In this document: one piece after another, positions 27,183 through 36,576 of the stretch
Numbering within the stretch: the first letter of the stretch is position 1
Layout of the letters: every line of letters starts with the position of its first letter
NCBI GenBank assembly: GCA_018241225.1
Contig: JAFEEG010000019.1
Span: forward strand, 124,001 to 188,000
Direction of reading: 5' to 3'
Length of the DNA stretch: 64,000 nt
Source: Pseudomonadota bacterium
Lineage (GTDB): Bacteria; Pseudomonadota; Gammaproteobacteria; Burkholderiales; Burkholderiaceae_C
Position numbers and translations under genes: made by a program
Notes under the pieces: model-generated
Database searches by the model: none
What the model was told of the DNA's origin: nothing
What the model saw: the letters and a program-made list of their open reading frames with translations, nothing else

Positions 27183-27974
27183 ATGAGCACCGACTCCACC
27201 GCGCCGCTGGTCAGCCTGCGCAACGTCAGCAAGCGCTTTGCCAACGGCACGCTCGCGCTGCAAGGCATGTCGCTGGACTGTGGCGAGCATGACTTCATCA
27301 GCTTCCTGGGCCCCTCGGGCTGCGGCAAGAGCACCGCGCTGCGCCTGATCGCCGGGCTCACCCGCATCAGCTCCGGCGAAATGAAATGGTCGTCCGCCGC
27401 CCAGGGCGGCGCCGGCAAGGTCGACCGCGACCTGGGCTTCGTGTTCCAGGAGCCCACGCTCATGCCCTGGGCCAAGGTCTTCGACAACGTGTGGCTGCCG
27501 CTCAAGCTCACCGGCGTGAGCCGCGACGCCGCAGCCCCGGTGGTCAAGCAGGCGCTGGAGATGGTGGGCCTGTCGCGCTTTGCCGATGTGTACCCGCGCG
27601 AGCTCTCGGGCGGCATGAAGATGCGCGTGTCCATTGCCCGCGCACTGGTGACGCGCCCGCGCCTCTTGCTCATGGACGAGCCCTTTGCCGCGCTGGACGA
27701 GATGACGCGCATCAAGCTCAACAACGACCTGCTGGCCATCTGGCGCGAACACCGCTTCAGCGTCATCTTCGTCACGCACAGCGTGTACGAGTCGGTGTAC
27801 CTCTCCAACCGCATCGTGGTCATGGCCGCGCGCCCGGGCCGGGTGATCGACGAGATCCGAATCGACGAGCCCTATCCGCGCGGCGAGGCCTTCCGCACCT
27901 CCACCCGCTACAACGCGCACTGCCAGGAAGTGTCGCAAGCCCTGCACGGAGCCCTCCATGACGTCGATCACTGA
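27183..27974 (+). CDS. ABC transporter ATP-binding protein (nitrate/sulfonate/taurine type)
   Basis: A 263-residue ATPase. Walker A GPSGCGKST is near residue 42, the Q-loop is FQEP, the signature motif is LSGGMKMRVSIARAL, and Walker B is LLLMDEPFAALDE. It energises the permease encoded next, with a 17-base overlap at 27958-27974. In this SsuB/TauB-like class the substrates are small organic sulfonates, pyrimidine precursors or similar acids. The operon enzymes suggest a nitrogen heterocycle or amide. Confidence 0.93.
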   Translation: MSTDSTAPLVSLRNVSKRFANGTLALQGMSLDCGEHDFISFLGPSGCGKSTALRLIAGLTRISSGEMKWSSAAQGGAGKVDRDLGFVFQEPTLMPWAKVFDNVWLPLKLTGVSRDAAAPVVKQALEMVGLSRFADVYPRELSGGMKMRVSIARALVTRPRLLLMDEPFAALDEMTRIKLNNDLLAIWREHRFSVIFVTHSVYESVYLSNRIVVMAARPGRVIDEIRIDEPYPRGEAFRTSTRYNAHCQEVSQALHGALHDVDH

Positions 27975-28845
27975 AGCCGCATCCGCCAGCACCGCCATGC
28001 CCGAGGCCGACCGCGCCCCCACCACCGAAGAGCTGAAGGCGCGCGAAGACGCCCTCTACCGGCGCGACGCAATGCTGCGCGTGGCCGTGCCGGCCGCCGT
28101 CGTCCTGGGCCTGCTGCTGATGTGGGAAGCGGTGGTGCGCATCAACCAGATTCCGCACTACATCCTGCCGGCGCCTTCGCTGATCTTCACCACGCTCATC
28201 GAGAACTGGGAGACGCTCTCGGGCGCGCTGTGGTTCACCGTCAAGCTCACCTTGCTGGCGCTGTTCGCGGCCATCGTGGGCGGCGTGCTGCTGGCGGTGG
28301 CCTTTGCGCTGTTCAAGTGGGTGGAGATCGGCCTCTTCCCGATCGCGGTGATCCTGCAGGTGACGCCCATCATCGCCATTGCGCCGCTGATCCTGATCTA
28401 CGTGTCGAGCACCACGGCGGCGCTCTTGCTGTGCGCATGGATCGTGGCCTTCTTCCCGATCCTGTCGAACACCGTCATCGGCCTGAAAAGCGCCGACAGC
28501 AATTTGCGCGACCTGTTCACGCTCTACAAGGCCTCACCCTTGCAGACCTTCCGCTACCTGCTGGTGCCCAGCGCCCTGCCCTACTTCATGGCGGGCCTGA
28601 AGATCGCCGGCGGCCTGAGCCTGATCGGCGCGGTGGTGGCGGAGTTCACCGCCGGCACCGCGGGCCGCGAAACGGGCCTGGCATCGCGCATTCTCGAATC
28701 GAGCTTCCGCACCGAGATCCCGATGATGTTCGCGGCGCTGTTCCTCGTGTCCTTGCTGGGCATCGTGATCTTCCTCGTGTTCGCCGGCTTGTCCCGCATG
28801 GTGCTGGGCCACTGGCACGAGAGCGAAATGAAGAAGGAGCGTTGA
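27958..28845 (+). CDS. ABC transporter permease (SsuC/TauC type)
   Basis: A 295-residue inner-membrane permease with about six helices, the first near residues 44-62 after a hydrophilic N-terminal tail of about 40 residues. The EAA-type loop is FTLYKASPLQTFRYLLVPSALPYF near residues 182-205. It overlaps the ATPase gene by 17 bases and its TGA overlaps the ATG of the oxidase gene (TGATG at 28843-28847), showing tight coupling within the operon. Confidence 0.93.
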   Translation: MTSITEAASASTAMPEADRAPTTEELKAREDALYRRDAMLRVAVPAAVVLGLLLMWEAVVRINQIPHYILPAPSLIFTTLIENWETLSGALWFTVKLTLLALFAAIVGGVLLAVAFALFKWVEIGLFPIAVILQVTPIIAIAPLILIYVSSTTAALLLCAWIVAFFPILSNTVIGLKSADSNLRDLFTLYKASPLQTFRYLLVPSALPYFMAGLKIAGGLSLIGAVVAEFTAGTAGRETGLASRILESSFRTEIPMMFAALFLVSLLGIVIFLVFAGLSRMVLGHWHESEMKKER

Positions 28846-30239
28846 TGAGCGCGCTGCCCAAGACCGTGCAGGCCGGCAACGCCAGCGTCGACTGGGACGC
28901 GGTGCGCCGCGACCTGGCCGGACTGAACATCATCGAGTCGCGCGGCCAGCGCAAGCAGCTCTCGCGCGACTTCTACTGGTACAGCCCCATCCTCAGCGCG
29001 CAGCTGGACAGCTGCATTGCCGAGCTGGTGGTGAAGGTCTCCACCGAAGACGACGTGCGGCAGGTGGCCGCCACCGCCGCCAGGTGGAAGCTGCCGCTCA
29101 CCGTGCGCGGCGGAGGCACCGGCAACTACGGCCAATGCGTGCCGCTGGAAGGCGGCCTGGTGATGGACGTGACCGCCATGTGCCGCGTGCTCGACCTGAG
29201 CGAAGGCCGCATCCGCGTGCAGGCCGGCGCCCGCATGCACGACATCGACCTGACGGCGCGCGAGACCGGCCAGGCGCTGCGCATGTGGCCCTCCACCTGG
29301 CATGTGGCCACAATCGGCGGCTTCATCGCGGGCGGCTTCGGCGGCATCGGCTCGTTTCGCCACGGCATCCTGCGCGACACCGGCAACCTGCTGCACATGC
29401 GCGTGATGACGGTGGAGCGCGAGCCGCGCATCGTCGAGCTGCACGGCGACGAGATCCAGCAGGTGCAGCATGCCTTCGGTACCAACGGCGTGATCCTGGA
29501 CGTGGAGGTGGCGCTGTCGCCGGCCGTCGACTGGGTGCACTGCACCGTGCTGTTCCCTGAATATCGGCAGGCGCTGGACTTCGGCATCGCCGCGGCCTCG
29601 CCCGAGCTGGACCTGTTCCTCTTCACCACGGTCGAAAAGCGCTTCTCGCCCTACTACACCTCCATGGGCGATCGCTTCCCGGCCGACCGGCACGCGGCCT
29701 TCGCGATGGTGGCACCGGATTCGATGCAGGCCTTCCGCACGCTGGCGACGCAGTACGGCGGCAGCATCTCGGTGGCCGGCACCGAGGAAGAGCTGCTGGC
29801 CCAGGGCCTGCCGCCGGCCTACGAGTGCGCCTTCAACCACACCACGCTGCAGGCGCTCAAGCTGGACCGCAGCTGGACCTACCTGCAGATCGCGTATGCG
29901 CAGCCCTTCGACCCCGCGGTGGTCGAGCGCCACCTGGCCATCTTCGGCGACGACGTGCTGCAGCACCAGGACTTTGCCCGCGCGGGCGATGCGGCAGGCA
30001 CCTTCGGCATCCTGCTCGTGCGCTGGAAGGGCGAGGCCCACCAGTACGAGGTGATCCGCGAGATCGAGTCGCAGGGCGGTTGCCAGGTCTTCAACCCGCA
30101 TGTGTTCACCATCGAGGACGGCGGCATGAAGACCATCGACGACACGCAGATCCAGTTCAAGAAGCGAAGCGACCCGATGGGCCTGATGAACCCCGGCAAG
30201 ACCCGCGGCTGGACGCCAGAAATGGCCAGAGAAGCCTGA
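28845..30239 (+). CDS. FAD-binding oxidase (VAO/glycolate-oxidase type)
   Basis: A 464-residue flavoprotein of the vanillyl-alcohol-oxidase superfamily. The FAD-binding PP-loop is LTVRGGGTGNYGQCVPLEGG near residues 84-103, followed by VRVQAGARMHDID and the second FAD part WHVATIGGFIAGGFGGIGSF. The C-terminus ends MNPGKTRG, as in D-lactate and glycolate dehydrogenases. It would oxidise an alpha-hydroxy acid or alcohol product of the pathway. It is translationally coupled to the permease, which is unusual for an oxidase. Confidence 0.85.
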   Translation: MSALPKTVQAGNASVDWDAVRRDLAGLNIIESRGQRKQLSRDFYWYSPILSAQLDSCIAELVVKVSTEDDVRQVAATAARWKLPLTVRGGGTGNYGQCVPLEGGLVMDVTAMCRVLDLSEGRIRVQAGARMHDIDLTARETGQALRMWPSTWHVATIGGFIAGGFGGIGSFRHGILRDTGNLLHMRVMTVEREPRIVELHGDEIQQVQHAFGTNGVILDVEVALSPAVDWVHCTVLFPEYRQALDFGIAAASPELDLFLFTTVEKRFSPYYTSMGDRFPADRHAAFAMVAPDSMQAFRTLATQYGGSISVAGTEEELLAQGLPPAYECAFNHTTLQALKLDRSWTYLQIAYAQPFDPAVVERHLAIFGDDVLQHQDFARAGDAAGTFGILLVRWKGEAHQYEVIREIESQGGCQVFNPHVFTIEDGGMKTIDDTQIQFKKRSDPMGLMNPGKTRGWTPEMAREA

Positions 30240-30289
30240 TCCCCCGATATCAAACCACCACCGACCCCACCCCAAGGAAGACCGCCATC

Positions 30290-31312
30290 ATGAAACTCAA
30301 CGCACCCTTCGCCGCTCGCGGCCTGCTTGCCGCGCTGCTGGCCGGCACCGCCTTTGCCGCCATCGCGCAGGACAAGGTGGTGATGGCCACCAACTGGCGC
30401 GCGCAGCCCGGCCACGGTGGCTTCTACCAGGCGCTGGCCGACGGTACCTACAAGAAGTACGGGCTGGAGGTGGACATCCAGCAGGGCGGCCCGCAGGTCA
30501 ACAACCGGCCCATGCTGCCGGCCGGCAAGGTCGACTTCCTGATGACCGGCAACATGCTGATGGCCTTCGACAACATCAAGCAGAAGGTGCCCACCGTGGT
30601 GGTGGCGGCCTACTTCCAGCGCGACCCGCAAGCCATCATCGCGCACCCGGGCCAGGGCATCGACAAGTTCGCCGACATCGCCAAGGCCAAGACCGTGCTG
30701 CTGGCCAAGGACGGCCAGATCAGCTACTGGCAGTGGATGAAGAAGGCCTACGGCGTACGCGACGAGCAGGTGCGCCCCTACAACTACAGCCTGTCGCAGT
30801 TCCTGGCCGACAAGCAGTCGGTGCAGCAGGCCTATGCTACCTCCGAGCCGCTGGCGGTGGAAAAGCAGGCCGGCTTCAAGCCGGTGGTGCTGAGCCTGGC
30901 CGACGCCGGCTGGTCCACCTACGGCATGGTCATCGAGACGCGCCAGGACCTGGTCAAGACCAAGCCCGACGTGGTGCGCCGCTTTGTCGAGGCCACCAAC
31001 ATCGGCTGGGTGAACTACCTCTACGGCGACCGCAAGGCGGCCGACGACATGATCAAGAAGATCAACCCCGACATCAGCGACGAGTACATCGACAAGTCCA
31101 TCCCGATCCTGCGCGCGCACATCGACGTGGGCGACGCCAAGACGCAGGGCATCGGCGCGATGAGCGATGCGCGCATGAAGGACTTCTACGACAAGAGCGT
31201 GGAAGCGGGCCTGTACAAGCCCTCCGATTTCGACTACCGCCAGGCCTACACGCTGCAGTTCGTGAACAAGGGCGCCGGCGTGGACCTGCGCAAGTCGCTG
31301 GCCAAGAACTGA
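30290..31312 (+). CDS. Periplasmic substrate-binding protein (NMT1/SsuA-like)
   Basis: A 340-residue ABC receptor. The signal peptide is MKLNAPFAARGLLAALLAG with a cleavage region AAIAQ at residue 27. The family core reads VVMATNWRAQPGHGGFYQALADG, and GGPQVNNRPMLPAGKVDFL forms the ligand pocket region. This fold binds sulfonates, nitrate, thiamine precursors or pyrimidine derivatives. It completes the transporter with the ATPase and permease encoded upstream. The order ATPase-permease-oxidase-receptor is unusual. Confidence 0.9.
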   Translation: MKLNAPFAARGLLAALLAGTAFAAIAQDKVVMATNWRAQPGHGGFYQALADGTYKKYGLEVDIQQGGPQVNNRPMLPAGKVDFLMTGNMLMAFDNIKQKVPTVVVAAYFQRDPQAIIAHPGQGIDKFADIAKAKTVLLAKDGQISYWQWMKKAYGVRDEQVRPYNYSLSQFLADKQSVQQAYATSEPLAVEKQAGFKPVVLSLADAGWSTYGMVIETRQDLVKTKPDVVRRFVEATNIGWVNYLYGDRKAADDMIKKINPDISDEYIDKSIPILRAHIDVGDAKTQGIGAMSDARMKDFYDKSVEAGLYKPSDFDYRQAYTLQFVNKGAGVDLRKSLAKN

Positions 31313-31325
31313 GCGAGGCAAGGCG

Positions 31326-32285
31326 ATGGTGGAGCGCACCCTGACCGTGCGTGTCGCGCGCATCCGGCGCGAGACGCCCGAGATCCTCTCCTTCGAGCTG
31401 GCGCACCCGTGGGGGCGCGAGCTGCCCGGCTTCGAGGCGGGCGCGCACATCGACGTGAAGATGCCGGGCGGCTTTGCCCGCCAGTACTCGCTGGCGCGCG
31501 CACCCGGCGTGGGTGGCGCTTGCGACCGCTACCTGATAGGCGTGAAGCGCGAAGGCGCCAGCCGCGGCGGCTCGGCCAGCATGCACGAGCGAGTGCGCGA
31601 AGGCGACCTGCTGCCCATCAGCGCGCCGCGCAACACCTTCCCGGTGCAGGCCGGCGGCCGGCGCCACCTGCTGCTGGCCGGCGGCATCGGCATGACGCCG
31701 CTGCTGGCCATGGCCCAGCACCTGGCGCGCCAGGGCGCCGACTTCGAACTGTGCGTGTTCGCCCGCAGCCGCGAGCACCTGGCCTTTGCCGAGGCGCTGA
31801 CGGCGCCGGAACTCGCGCCGCATGTGCGCCTGCACCTGGATGACGGTGCCGAGAAGATCGACCTGAAGGCCCTGCTGCGCGAGCATGCTGGCGGCACGCA
31901 CCTGTACGTGTGCGGCCCGGCCGGCTTCATGAACGCGGTGCGCAAGGCCGCAGCTCATTGGCCCGATGACGCGGTGCATGCGGAGTACTTCGCCTCGCCC
32001 AACGACAGCAGCGTACCGGCGGGCAAGGCCTTCAGCCTGCGCCTGACGCAGCGCGGCTTTTCGGTGCCGGTGGCGGCCGACCAGACGGCAGTGGATGCGC
32101 TGCACGACTTCGGCATCGACATTCCCGTGTCTTGCGAGCAGGGCCTGTGCGGCACCTGCGTGGTGCCAGCCGAAGGCGAGAGTGCGGAGCACCGCGACTT
32201 CTGCCTGACCGGCGCCGAGCGCCAGCACAAGGTGGCGCTGTGCTGCTCGCGGGCGCGCGAGCAGGAGCTGGTGATCCATCTCTGA
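31326..32285 (+). CDS. PDR/VanB-family oxidoreductase (FMN reductase with 2Fe-2S ferredoxin domain)
   Basis: A 319-residue reductase of the phthalate dioxygenase reductase family. The flavin site is RQYSL (52-56), the NAD site is LLAGGIGMTPLLAM, and the C-terminal plant-type ferredoxin has cysteines at 270, 275 and 278 (CEQGLCGTC) and one near 306. It transfers electrons from NADH to a partner Rieske oxygenase. No oxygenase gene is seen in this window, so the partner is elsewhere or the electrons go to another acceptor. It sits 13 bases after the receptor gene. Confidence 0.92.
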   Translation: MVERTLTVRVARIRRETPEILSFELAHPWGRELPGFEAGAHIDVKMPGGFARQYSLARAPGVGGACDRYLIGVKREGASRGGSASMHERVREGDLLPISAPRNTFPVQAGGRRHLLLAGGIGMTPLLAMAQHLARQGADFELCVFARSREHLAFAEALTAPELAPHVRLHLDDGAEKIDLKALLREHAGGTHLYVCGPAGFMNAVRKAAAHWPDDAVHAEYFASPNDSSVPAGKAFSLRLTQRGFSVPVAADQTAVDALHDFGIDIPVSCEQGLCGTCVVPAEGESAEHRDFCLTGAERQHKVALCCSRAREQELVIHL

Positions 32286-32317
32286 CGACTGGCGGCTCTG
32301 GCACCATCCGCATTTCC

Positions 32318-33004
32318 ATGACGACGAGCACCGGCAGCACGATGAGCACCGAGATCCCCGACGAGGCCGAGGCTCCCGCCTTGCCCACGCGCGGGCGATC
32401 GCGCAAGTACACGCAAGTGCTGGCGGTGATCTACCAGGCCGCCATCGAGGTGTTCGCCACCGACGGCCCGCAGGGCGCCACCACGCAAGCCATCGCCGAC
32501 AAGGCGGGCCTGTCGAAGGCGCAGCTGCACTACTACATCGAGAGCAAAGACGCGCTGTACGCGCAGGTGCTGCAGGACATCATCGACGACTGGATCGGCG
32601 TGTTCGGCTTTTCCGACGAGGCCTTCGGCGCGCGCCGCGTGCTGTCGGACCTGATCCGGCGCAAGATGCTGTTCTCCTTCGAGCAGCCGCTGCGCTCACG
32701 CATCTTTGCCGCAGAGATGATGCGCGGCGCGCCAGTGCTCAAGCCGATGATGGCGCTGCAAAGCAAGCGCCGCACCGACCAGGCGGTGGCGGTCATCCGC
32801 AACTGGATGAACCAGGGGCAGATGGGGCCGGTGGACCCGCTGCTGTTTCTCTTCCACCTGTGGGCGGTCACGCAGTTCTATGCGGACCATGCGGCGCAGG
32901 TGAACTTCTTTCGCGAGGGTGCTTCGCTCGATGACCCGAAGGAGCGCGAATACCTCATTGCGCAGGTGACCGAGTTCCTGCTGCGGGGCGCGGGCGTCAA
33001 GTAG
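32318..33004 (+). CDS. TetR-family regulator (RutR-like)
   Basis: A 228-residue DNA-binding regulator. The TetR helix-turn-helix is at about residues 28-72, with ATTQAIADKAGLSKAQLHYYI. The C-terminal domain resembles the RutR (YcdC) ligand domain, whose ligands include uracil and thymine. This is inference. It ends the creatininase/ABC operon, so it probably controls that operon in response to the pathway substrate. The start ATG at 32318 or 32342 is open; the first gives eight extra Ser/Thr-rich residues. Confidence 0.85.
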   Translation: MTTSTGSTMSTEIPDEAEAPALPTRGRSRKYTQVLAVIYQAAIEVFATDGPQGATTQAIADKAGLSKAQLHYYIESKDALYAQVLQDIIDDWIGVFGFSDEAFGARRVLSDLIRRKMLFSFEQPLRSRIFAAEMMRGAPVLKPMMALQSKRRTDQAVAVIRNWMNQGQMGPVDPLLFLFHLWAVTQFYADHAAQVNFFREGASLDDPKEREYLIAQVTEFLLRGAGVK

Positions 33005-33014
33005 CCGTCAGTCG

Positions 33015-33350
33015 TCAGTGGAAGAAGAGCGTACGCGTCAGGAACGTATGCCCGCCCTCCAGCGCCATCAACCCCACCAGCACCAACAGCGCCAGCGGCG
33101 GCAGCAAGATGGCATACACCAGCGCCAGCCGCTCCCATGCCATGTGCATGAACACGGCCACGATCAGCCCCGCCTTGAGCAGCATGAAGGCGATGATCAA
33201 TGTCCAGCGCAGCAGCCCGTGGAACTGGAAGTAGTCCACCATGTAAGAGCAGGCGCTCAGCACGAAGAGCAGGCCCCACACGACGAGGTAGAGCTTGATC
33301 GGGTGCTCCTGGTGCCCGCCGTCCTTTGTCGGTTGCAGTTCGGTTTGCAT
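33015..33350 (-). CDS. Cytochrome oxidase subunit IV-like protein
   Basis: A 111-residue membrane protein with three hydrophobic segments at about residues 20-40, 49-69 and 78-98, beginning LYLVVWGLLFVLSACSYMVDYF. This is the prokaryotic subunit IV type that assists assembly of heme-copper oxidases. It is the last gene of a five-gene oxidase operon, 17 bases after subunit III. The start ATG at 33350 fits family members; a longer in-frame start at 33404 overlaps the upstream gene. Confidence 0.85.
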   Translation of the reverse strand: MQTELQPTKDGGHQEHPIKLYLVVWGLLFVLSACSYMVDYFQFHGLLRWTLIIAFMLLKAGLIVAVFMHMAWERLALVYAILLPPLALLVLVGLMALEGGHTFLTRTLFFH

Positions 33351-33367
33351 GGCCGCGCCTCCGCTCG

Positions 33368-34078
33368 TCACCACAGGTAGAACAGCGCAAAGATGAACAC
33401 CCACACCAGGTCGACGAAGTGCCAGTACAAGCCGGCGATCTCCACGATCTGGTAGTTGGCCGCCTTCTCATAGTCGCCGCGAATCAGCTTGAAAGCGACA
33501 GTGAAGAGGTAGATCACGCCGCAAGTCACGTGCAGCCCGTGAAAGCCGGTGATCATGAAGAAGGCCGAGCCGAACTGCGACGCGCCCATCGGGTTGCCCC
33601 AGGGCCGCACACCTTCACCCAGGATGAGCTTGGACCACTCGAAGGCCTGCATGCCGACGAACAGCTCGCCCAGCGTGCCGGTGACGATCATCAGCGTCGC
33701 GGCGTTGATGCGGTCGCGCCGATAGGCGAAGTTGACGGCCATGGCCATGGTGCCGCTGCTGCTGATGAGCACGAAGGTCATGATGGCGATGAGCAGCATC
33801 GGCACCTCGACCCCGCCCACGTTCAGCGCGAACACCTCGCTGGGGTTGGGCCAGCCGACCGTGGTGGACACCCGCACCGTCATGTAGCCGGTGAGGAAGC
33901 AGCTGAAGATGAAGGTGTCGGACAAGAGGAAGATCCACATCATCGCCTTGCCCCACGAGACCTTGAAGGTCTGGCGGTCGCCCGACCAGTCGGCAACCAG
34001 CCCGCGCAGGCCACCCACGGCAGCGCCGGCTTGCTGTTGCGCGGTTGCAGGTGAGGGCGGAACGATGACGGCGCTCAT
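33368..34078 (-). CDS. Cytochrome c oxidase subunit III
   Basis: A 236-residue membrane subunit with about five to seven helices and the family segment MITGFHGLHVTCGVIYL followed by NYQIVEIAGLYWHFVDLVWVF, which contains conserved His and Glu of subunit III. It stabilises proton uptake by subunit I. The gene follows a more divergent subunit III-like paralogue (34108-34764) across 29 bases. Start ATG at 34078. Confidence 0.9.
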   Translation of the reverse strand: MSAVIVPPSPATAQQQAGAAVGGLRGLVADWSGDRQTFKVSWGKAMMWIFLLSDTFIFSCFLTGYMTVRVSTTVGWPNPSEVFALNVGGVEVPMLLIAIMTFVLISSSGTMAMAVNFAYRRDRINAATLMIVTGTLGELFVGMQAFEWSKLILGEGVRPWGNPMGASQFGSAFFMITGFHGLHVTCGVIYLFTVAFKLIRGDYEKAANYQIVEIAGLYWHFVDLVWVFIFALFYLW

Positions 34079-34107
34079 GGTGAATTCCTTTTCTTGTTGT
34101 TCTGCGA

Positions 34108-34764
34108 TCAACCCACGCCGCAGATGAAGCGCGCCGCTTCGGGCGTCATCCAGTGCAGCAGGGCGTACAGGCCCAGCCATACCGCCAGCATGAAGTGCCA
34201 GTAGCGCGCCACCAGGCCGATGCGCCACGCACCTACCGCCGGTTGGCGCCACGCCAGGTACGCCGTCCAGGCCCAGCCGATCAGGCCTCCGGCCAGGTGC
34301 AGGCCGTGCATGGCCGTCAGCACATAGAAGAAGCTGCCCGCCGGGTGCGAGGTGGGCATGACCCGCGCCGACAGCAGGGCATGCCAGGCCCACAACTGCG
34401 ACGCCAGGAAGGCCAGCGCGCACAGCCCGCCCGCCAGCAGCAGGCGATGTGCGCGCCCGACGTTCGACGCCGTGGGCACCAGGTCGCATTCGCGCGCCAC
34501 GCCGTGCGCCAACTCCAGCGACACGCTGCCGGCCAGCAGCAGCGCGGTGCTCAGCAGCAACTGCTGCGGCAGCGCCAGGGGCACGGCATCGCCCTCGCTC
34601 ATGCGCATCACATAGGCCCAGGCAAAGAGCAGGAAGAGCGAGGTCGCCACGCCCATGAACACCCACAGGCCGATGCTCGCGGCCCGCGCCCGCGGCTCGC
34701 GCGGCGGCGGTCCGCCATGCGCCACGCGCGGCACGTTGGTCGAGACGGGAATGACGGCACTCAT
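34108..34764 (-). CDS. Subunit III-like protein, divergent paralogue
   Basis: A 218-residue membrane protein with the subunit III signature TAMHGLHLAGGLIGWAW and VARYWHFMLAVWLGLY, but shorter and diverged from its neighbour at 33368. Five or six helices are visible. It overlaps the subunit I stop by 4 bases (ATGA at 34761-34764), so it is coupled to subunit I. A pair of subunit III genes is described for the CoxMNOP-type oxidase of rhizobia (established knowledge, from memory). Function of the second copy is unknown. Confidence 0.82.
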   Translation of the reverse strand: MSAVIPVSTNVPRVAHGGPPPREPRARAASIGLWVFMGVATSLFLLFAWAYVMRMSEGDAVPLALPQQLLLSTALLLAGSVSLELAHGVARECDLVPTASNVGRAHRLLLAGGLCALAFLASQLWAWHALLSARVMPTSHPAGSFFYVLTAMHGLHLAGGLIGWAWTAYLAWRQPAVGAWRIGLVARYWHFMLAVWLGLYALLHWMTPEAARFICGVG

Positions 34765-36551
34765 GCCCTCACCCCCTCGCCCGCGTGACCCCGATGATCC
34801 GGCTCGATGCCGCCGGCCTCGGGCGGCGCGTTCTGCGCGATGAAGTCATCCGGCCCGCCGTTGGCGCCGTAGGCATAGGCCCAGCGGTACACCACCGGCA
34901 GCGCCTCGCCCCAGTTGCCGTGTACCGGCGGCGTCTGCGGTGTCTGCCATTCCAGCGATGCGGCGCGCCATGGGTTGGGGCTGGCCACGCGCCCGTGGCG
35001 CAGGCTCCAGGCCAGGTTGAAGATGAAGACGAACTGCGTGGTGGCCACCACCAGCGCCATCACCGTGATCATCTGGTTGAGCAGGTGCGCCGACGGCGGG
35101 ATGAAGGTATAGCCCTCGAAGTGGTGGTAGCGCCTGGGCATGCCCAGCACGCCCAGGTAGTGCATGGGAAAGAAGATGAGGTAGGTGCCCACGAAGGTCA
35201 CCCAGAAATGGATGTGCCCCAGCCGGTCGTCCAGCATGCGCCCAGTCACCTTGGGGTACCAGTGGTAGATGCCGCCGAAGATCACCAGCAGCGGCGCCAC
35301 GCCCATGACCATGTGGAAGTGCGCCACCACGAAGTAGGTGCCCGACAGCGGAATGTCCACGCTCACGTTGCCCAGGAACAGCCCGGTGAGCCCGCCGATG
35401 ACGAAGGTGCACAGGAAGGCGATGGCGAACAGCATCGGCACCGTGAAGTGGATGTCGCCGCGCCACAGCGTGAGCACCCAGTTGTAGACCTTGATGGCCG
35501 TGGGCACCGCGATGATGAGCGTGGTGGTGGCGAAGAAGAAGGCGAAGTACGGGTTCATGCCCGCCACGAACATGTGGTGCGCCCACACCACCACGCTCAA
35601 GAGGCCGATCACCACGATGGCCCACACCATCATGCGGTAGCCGAAGATGCTCTTGCGCGCATGCACGCTGATCAGGTCCGACACGATGCCGAAGGCCGGC
35701 AGCGCCACGATGTAGACCTCGGGGTGGCCGAAGAACCAGAACAGGTGCTGGAACAGCAGCGGGCTGCCGCCCCGGTAGCCGCTCACCTGCCCCATGGACA
35801 CCAGCGCCGGCATGAAGAAGCTGGTGCCCAGCGTGCGGTCCAGCAGCAGCATCACGCCGCTGACGAACAGCGCCGGAAAGCCGATGAGCGCCAGGATGGT
35901 GGCAATGAAGATGCCCCACACCGTCAGCGGCATGCGCAGCAGCGTCATGCCCTCGCAGCGCGCCTGCAGCACGGTGGTGACGTAGTTCAGGCCGCCCATG
36001 GTGGTGGCCACGATGAAGATCAGCAGCGACACCAGCATCAGCACGATGCCGAGCCCGTGCCCCGGCGTGCCCGGCAATATCGACTGCGGCGGGTACAGCG
36101 TCCAGCCCGCGCCGGTGGGCCCGCCTTCCACGAAGAAGCTGCTCAGCAGCACCACCACCGACAGCAGGTAGACCCAGAAGCTCAGCATGTTCATGTACGG
36201 GAACACCATGTCGCGTGCCCCCACCATGAGCGGAATCATGTAGTTGCCGAAGCCGCCAAGGAACAGCGCCGTGAGCAGGTAGATCACCATGATCATCCCG
36301 TGCATGGTGATGAACTGGTAGTAGCGCTCGGCGTTGATGAACTCGAACACGGCCGGAAAACCCAGCTGCAGCCGCATCAGGTCGGACAGCAGCACGCCGA
36401 CCACGCCCACCGCGATGGCGGTGCAGGCGTACTGCACGGCAATCACCTTGTGGTCCTGGCTCCAGACGTAGCGCGTCCAGAAGCTCTGGGGCGCGTGCGC
36501 ATGGCCCTCGTCGTCGTGCGCGTGCGGATCGAGCGTGTCGGCATGGGCCAT
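34761..36551 (-). CDS. ctaD: Cytochrome c oxidase subunit I
   Basis: Catalytic heme-copper subunit, 596 residues with about twelve helices. Key features are present: GNYMIPLMVGARDMVFP (D-channel Asp), WFFGHPEVY (proton-relay Glu and cross-linked Tyr-His), AHHMFVAG (copper-B histidines), PTAIKVYNW (K-channel Lys) and HFHMVMG (heme a ligands). It should therefore be a proton-pumping A-type oxidase. It sits between subunit II (26 bases upstream) and a subunit III paralogue (overlapping). The extra N-terminal part is His/Asp-rich. Confidence 0.95.
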   Translation of the reverse strand: MAHADTLDPHAHDDEGHAHAPQSFWTRYVWSQDHKVIAVQYACTAIAVGVVGVLLSDLMRLQLGFPAVFEFINAERYYQFITMHGMIMVIYLLTALFLGGFGNYMIPLMVGARDMVFPYMNMLSFWVYLLSVVVLLSSFFVEGGPTGAGWTLYPPQSILPGTPGHGLGIVLMLVSLLIFIVATTMGGLNYVTTVLQARCEGMTLLRMPLTVWGIFIATILALIGFPALFVSGVMLLLDRTLGTSFFMPALVSMGQVSGYRGGSPLLFQHLFWFFGHPEVYIVALPAFGIVSDLISVHARKSIFGYRMMVWAIVVIGLLSVVVWAHHMFVAGMNPYFAFFFATTTLIIAVPTAIKVYNWVLTLWRGDIHFTVPMLFAIAFLCTFVIGGLTGLFLGNVSVDIPLSGTYFVVAHFHMVMGVAPLLVIFGGIYHWYPKVTGRMLDDRLGHIHFWVTFVGTYLIFFPMHYLGVLGMPRRYHHFEGYTFIPPSAHLLNQMITVMALVVATTQFVFIFNLAWSLRHGRVASPNPWRAASLEWQTPQTPPVHGNWGEALPVVYRWAYAYGANGGPDDFIAQNAPPEAGGIEPDHRGHAGEGVRA

Positions 36552-36576
36552 GGCGTTTCCTTTTTCTTCTTCGGGT

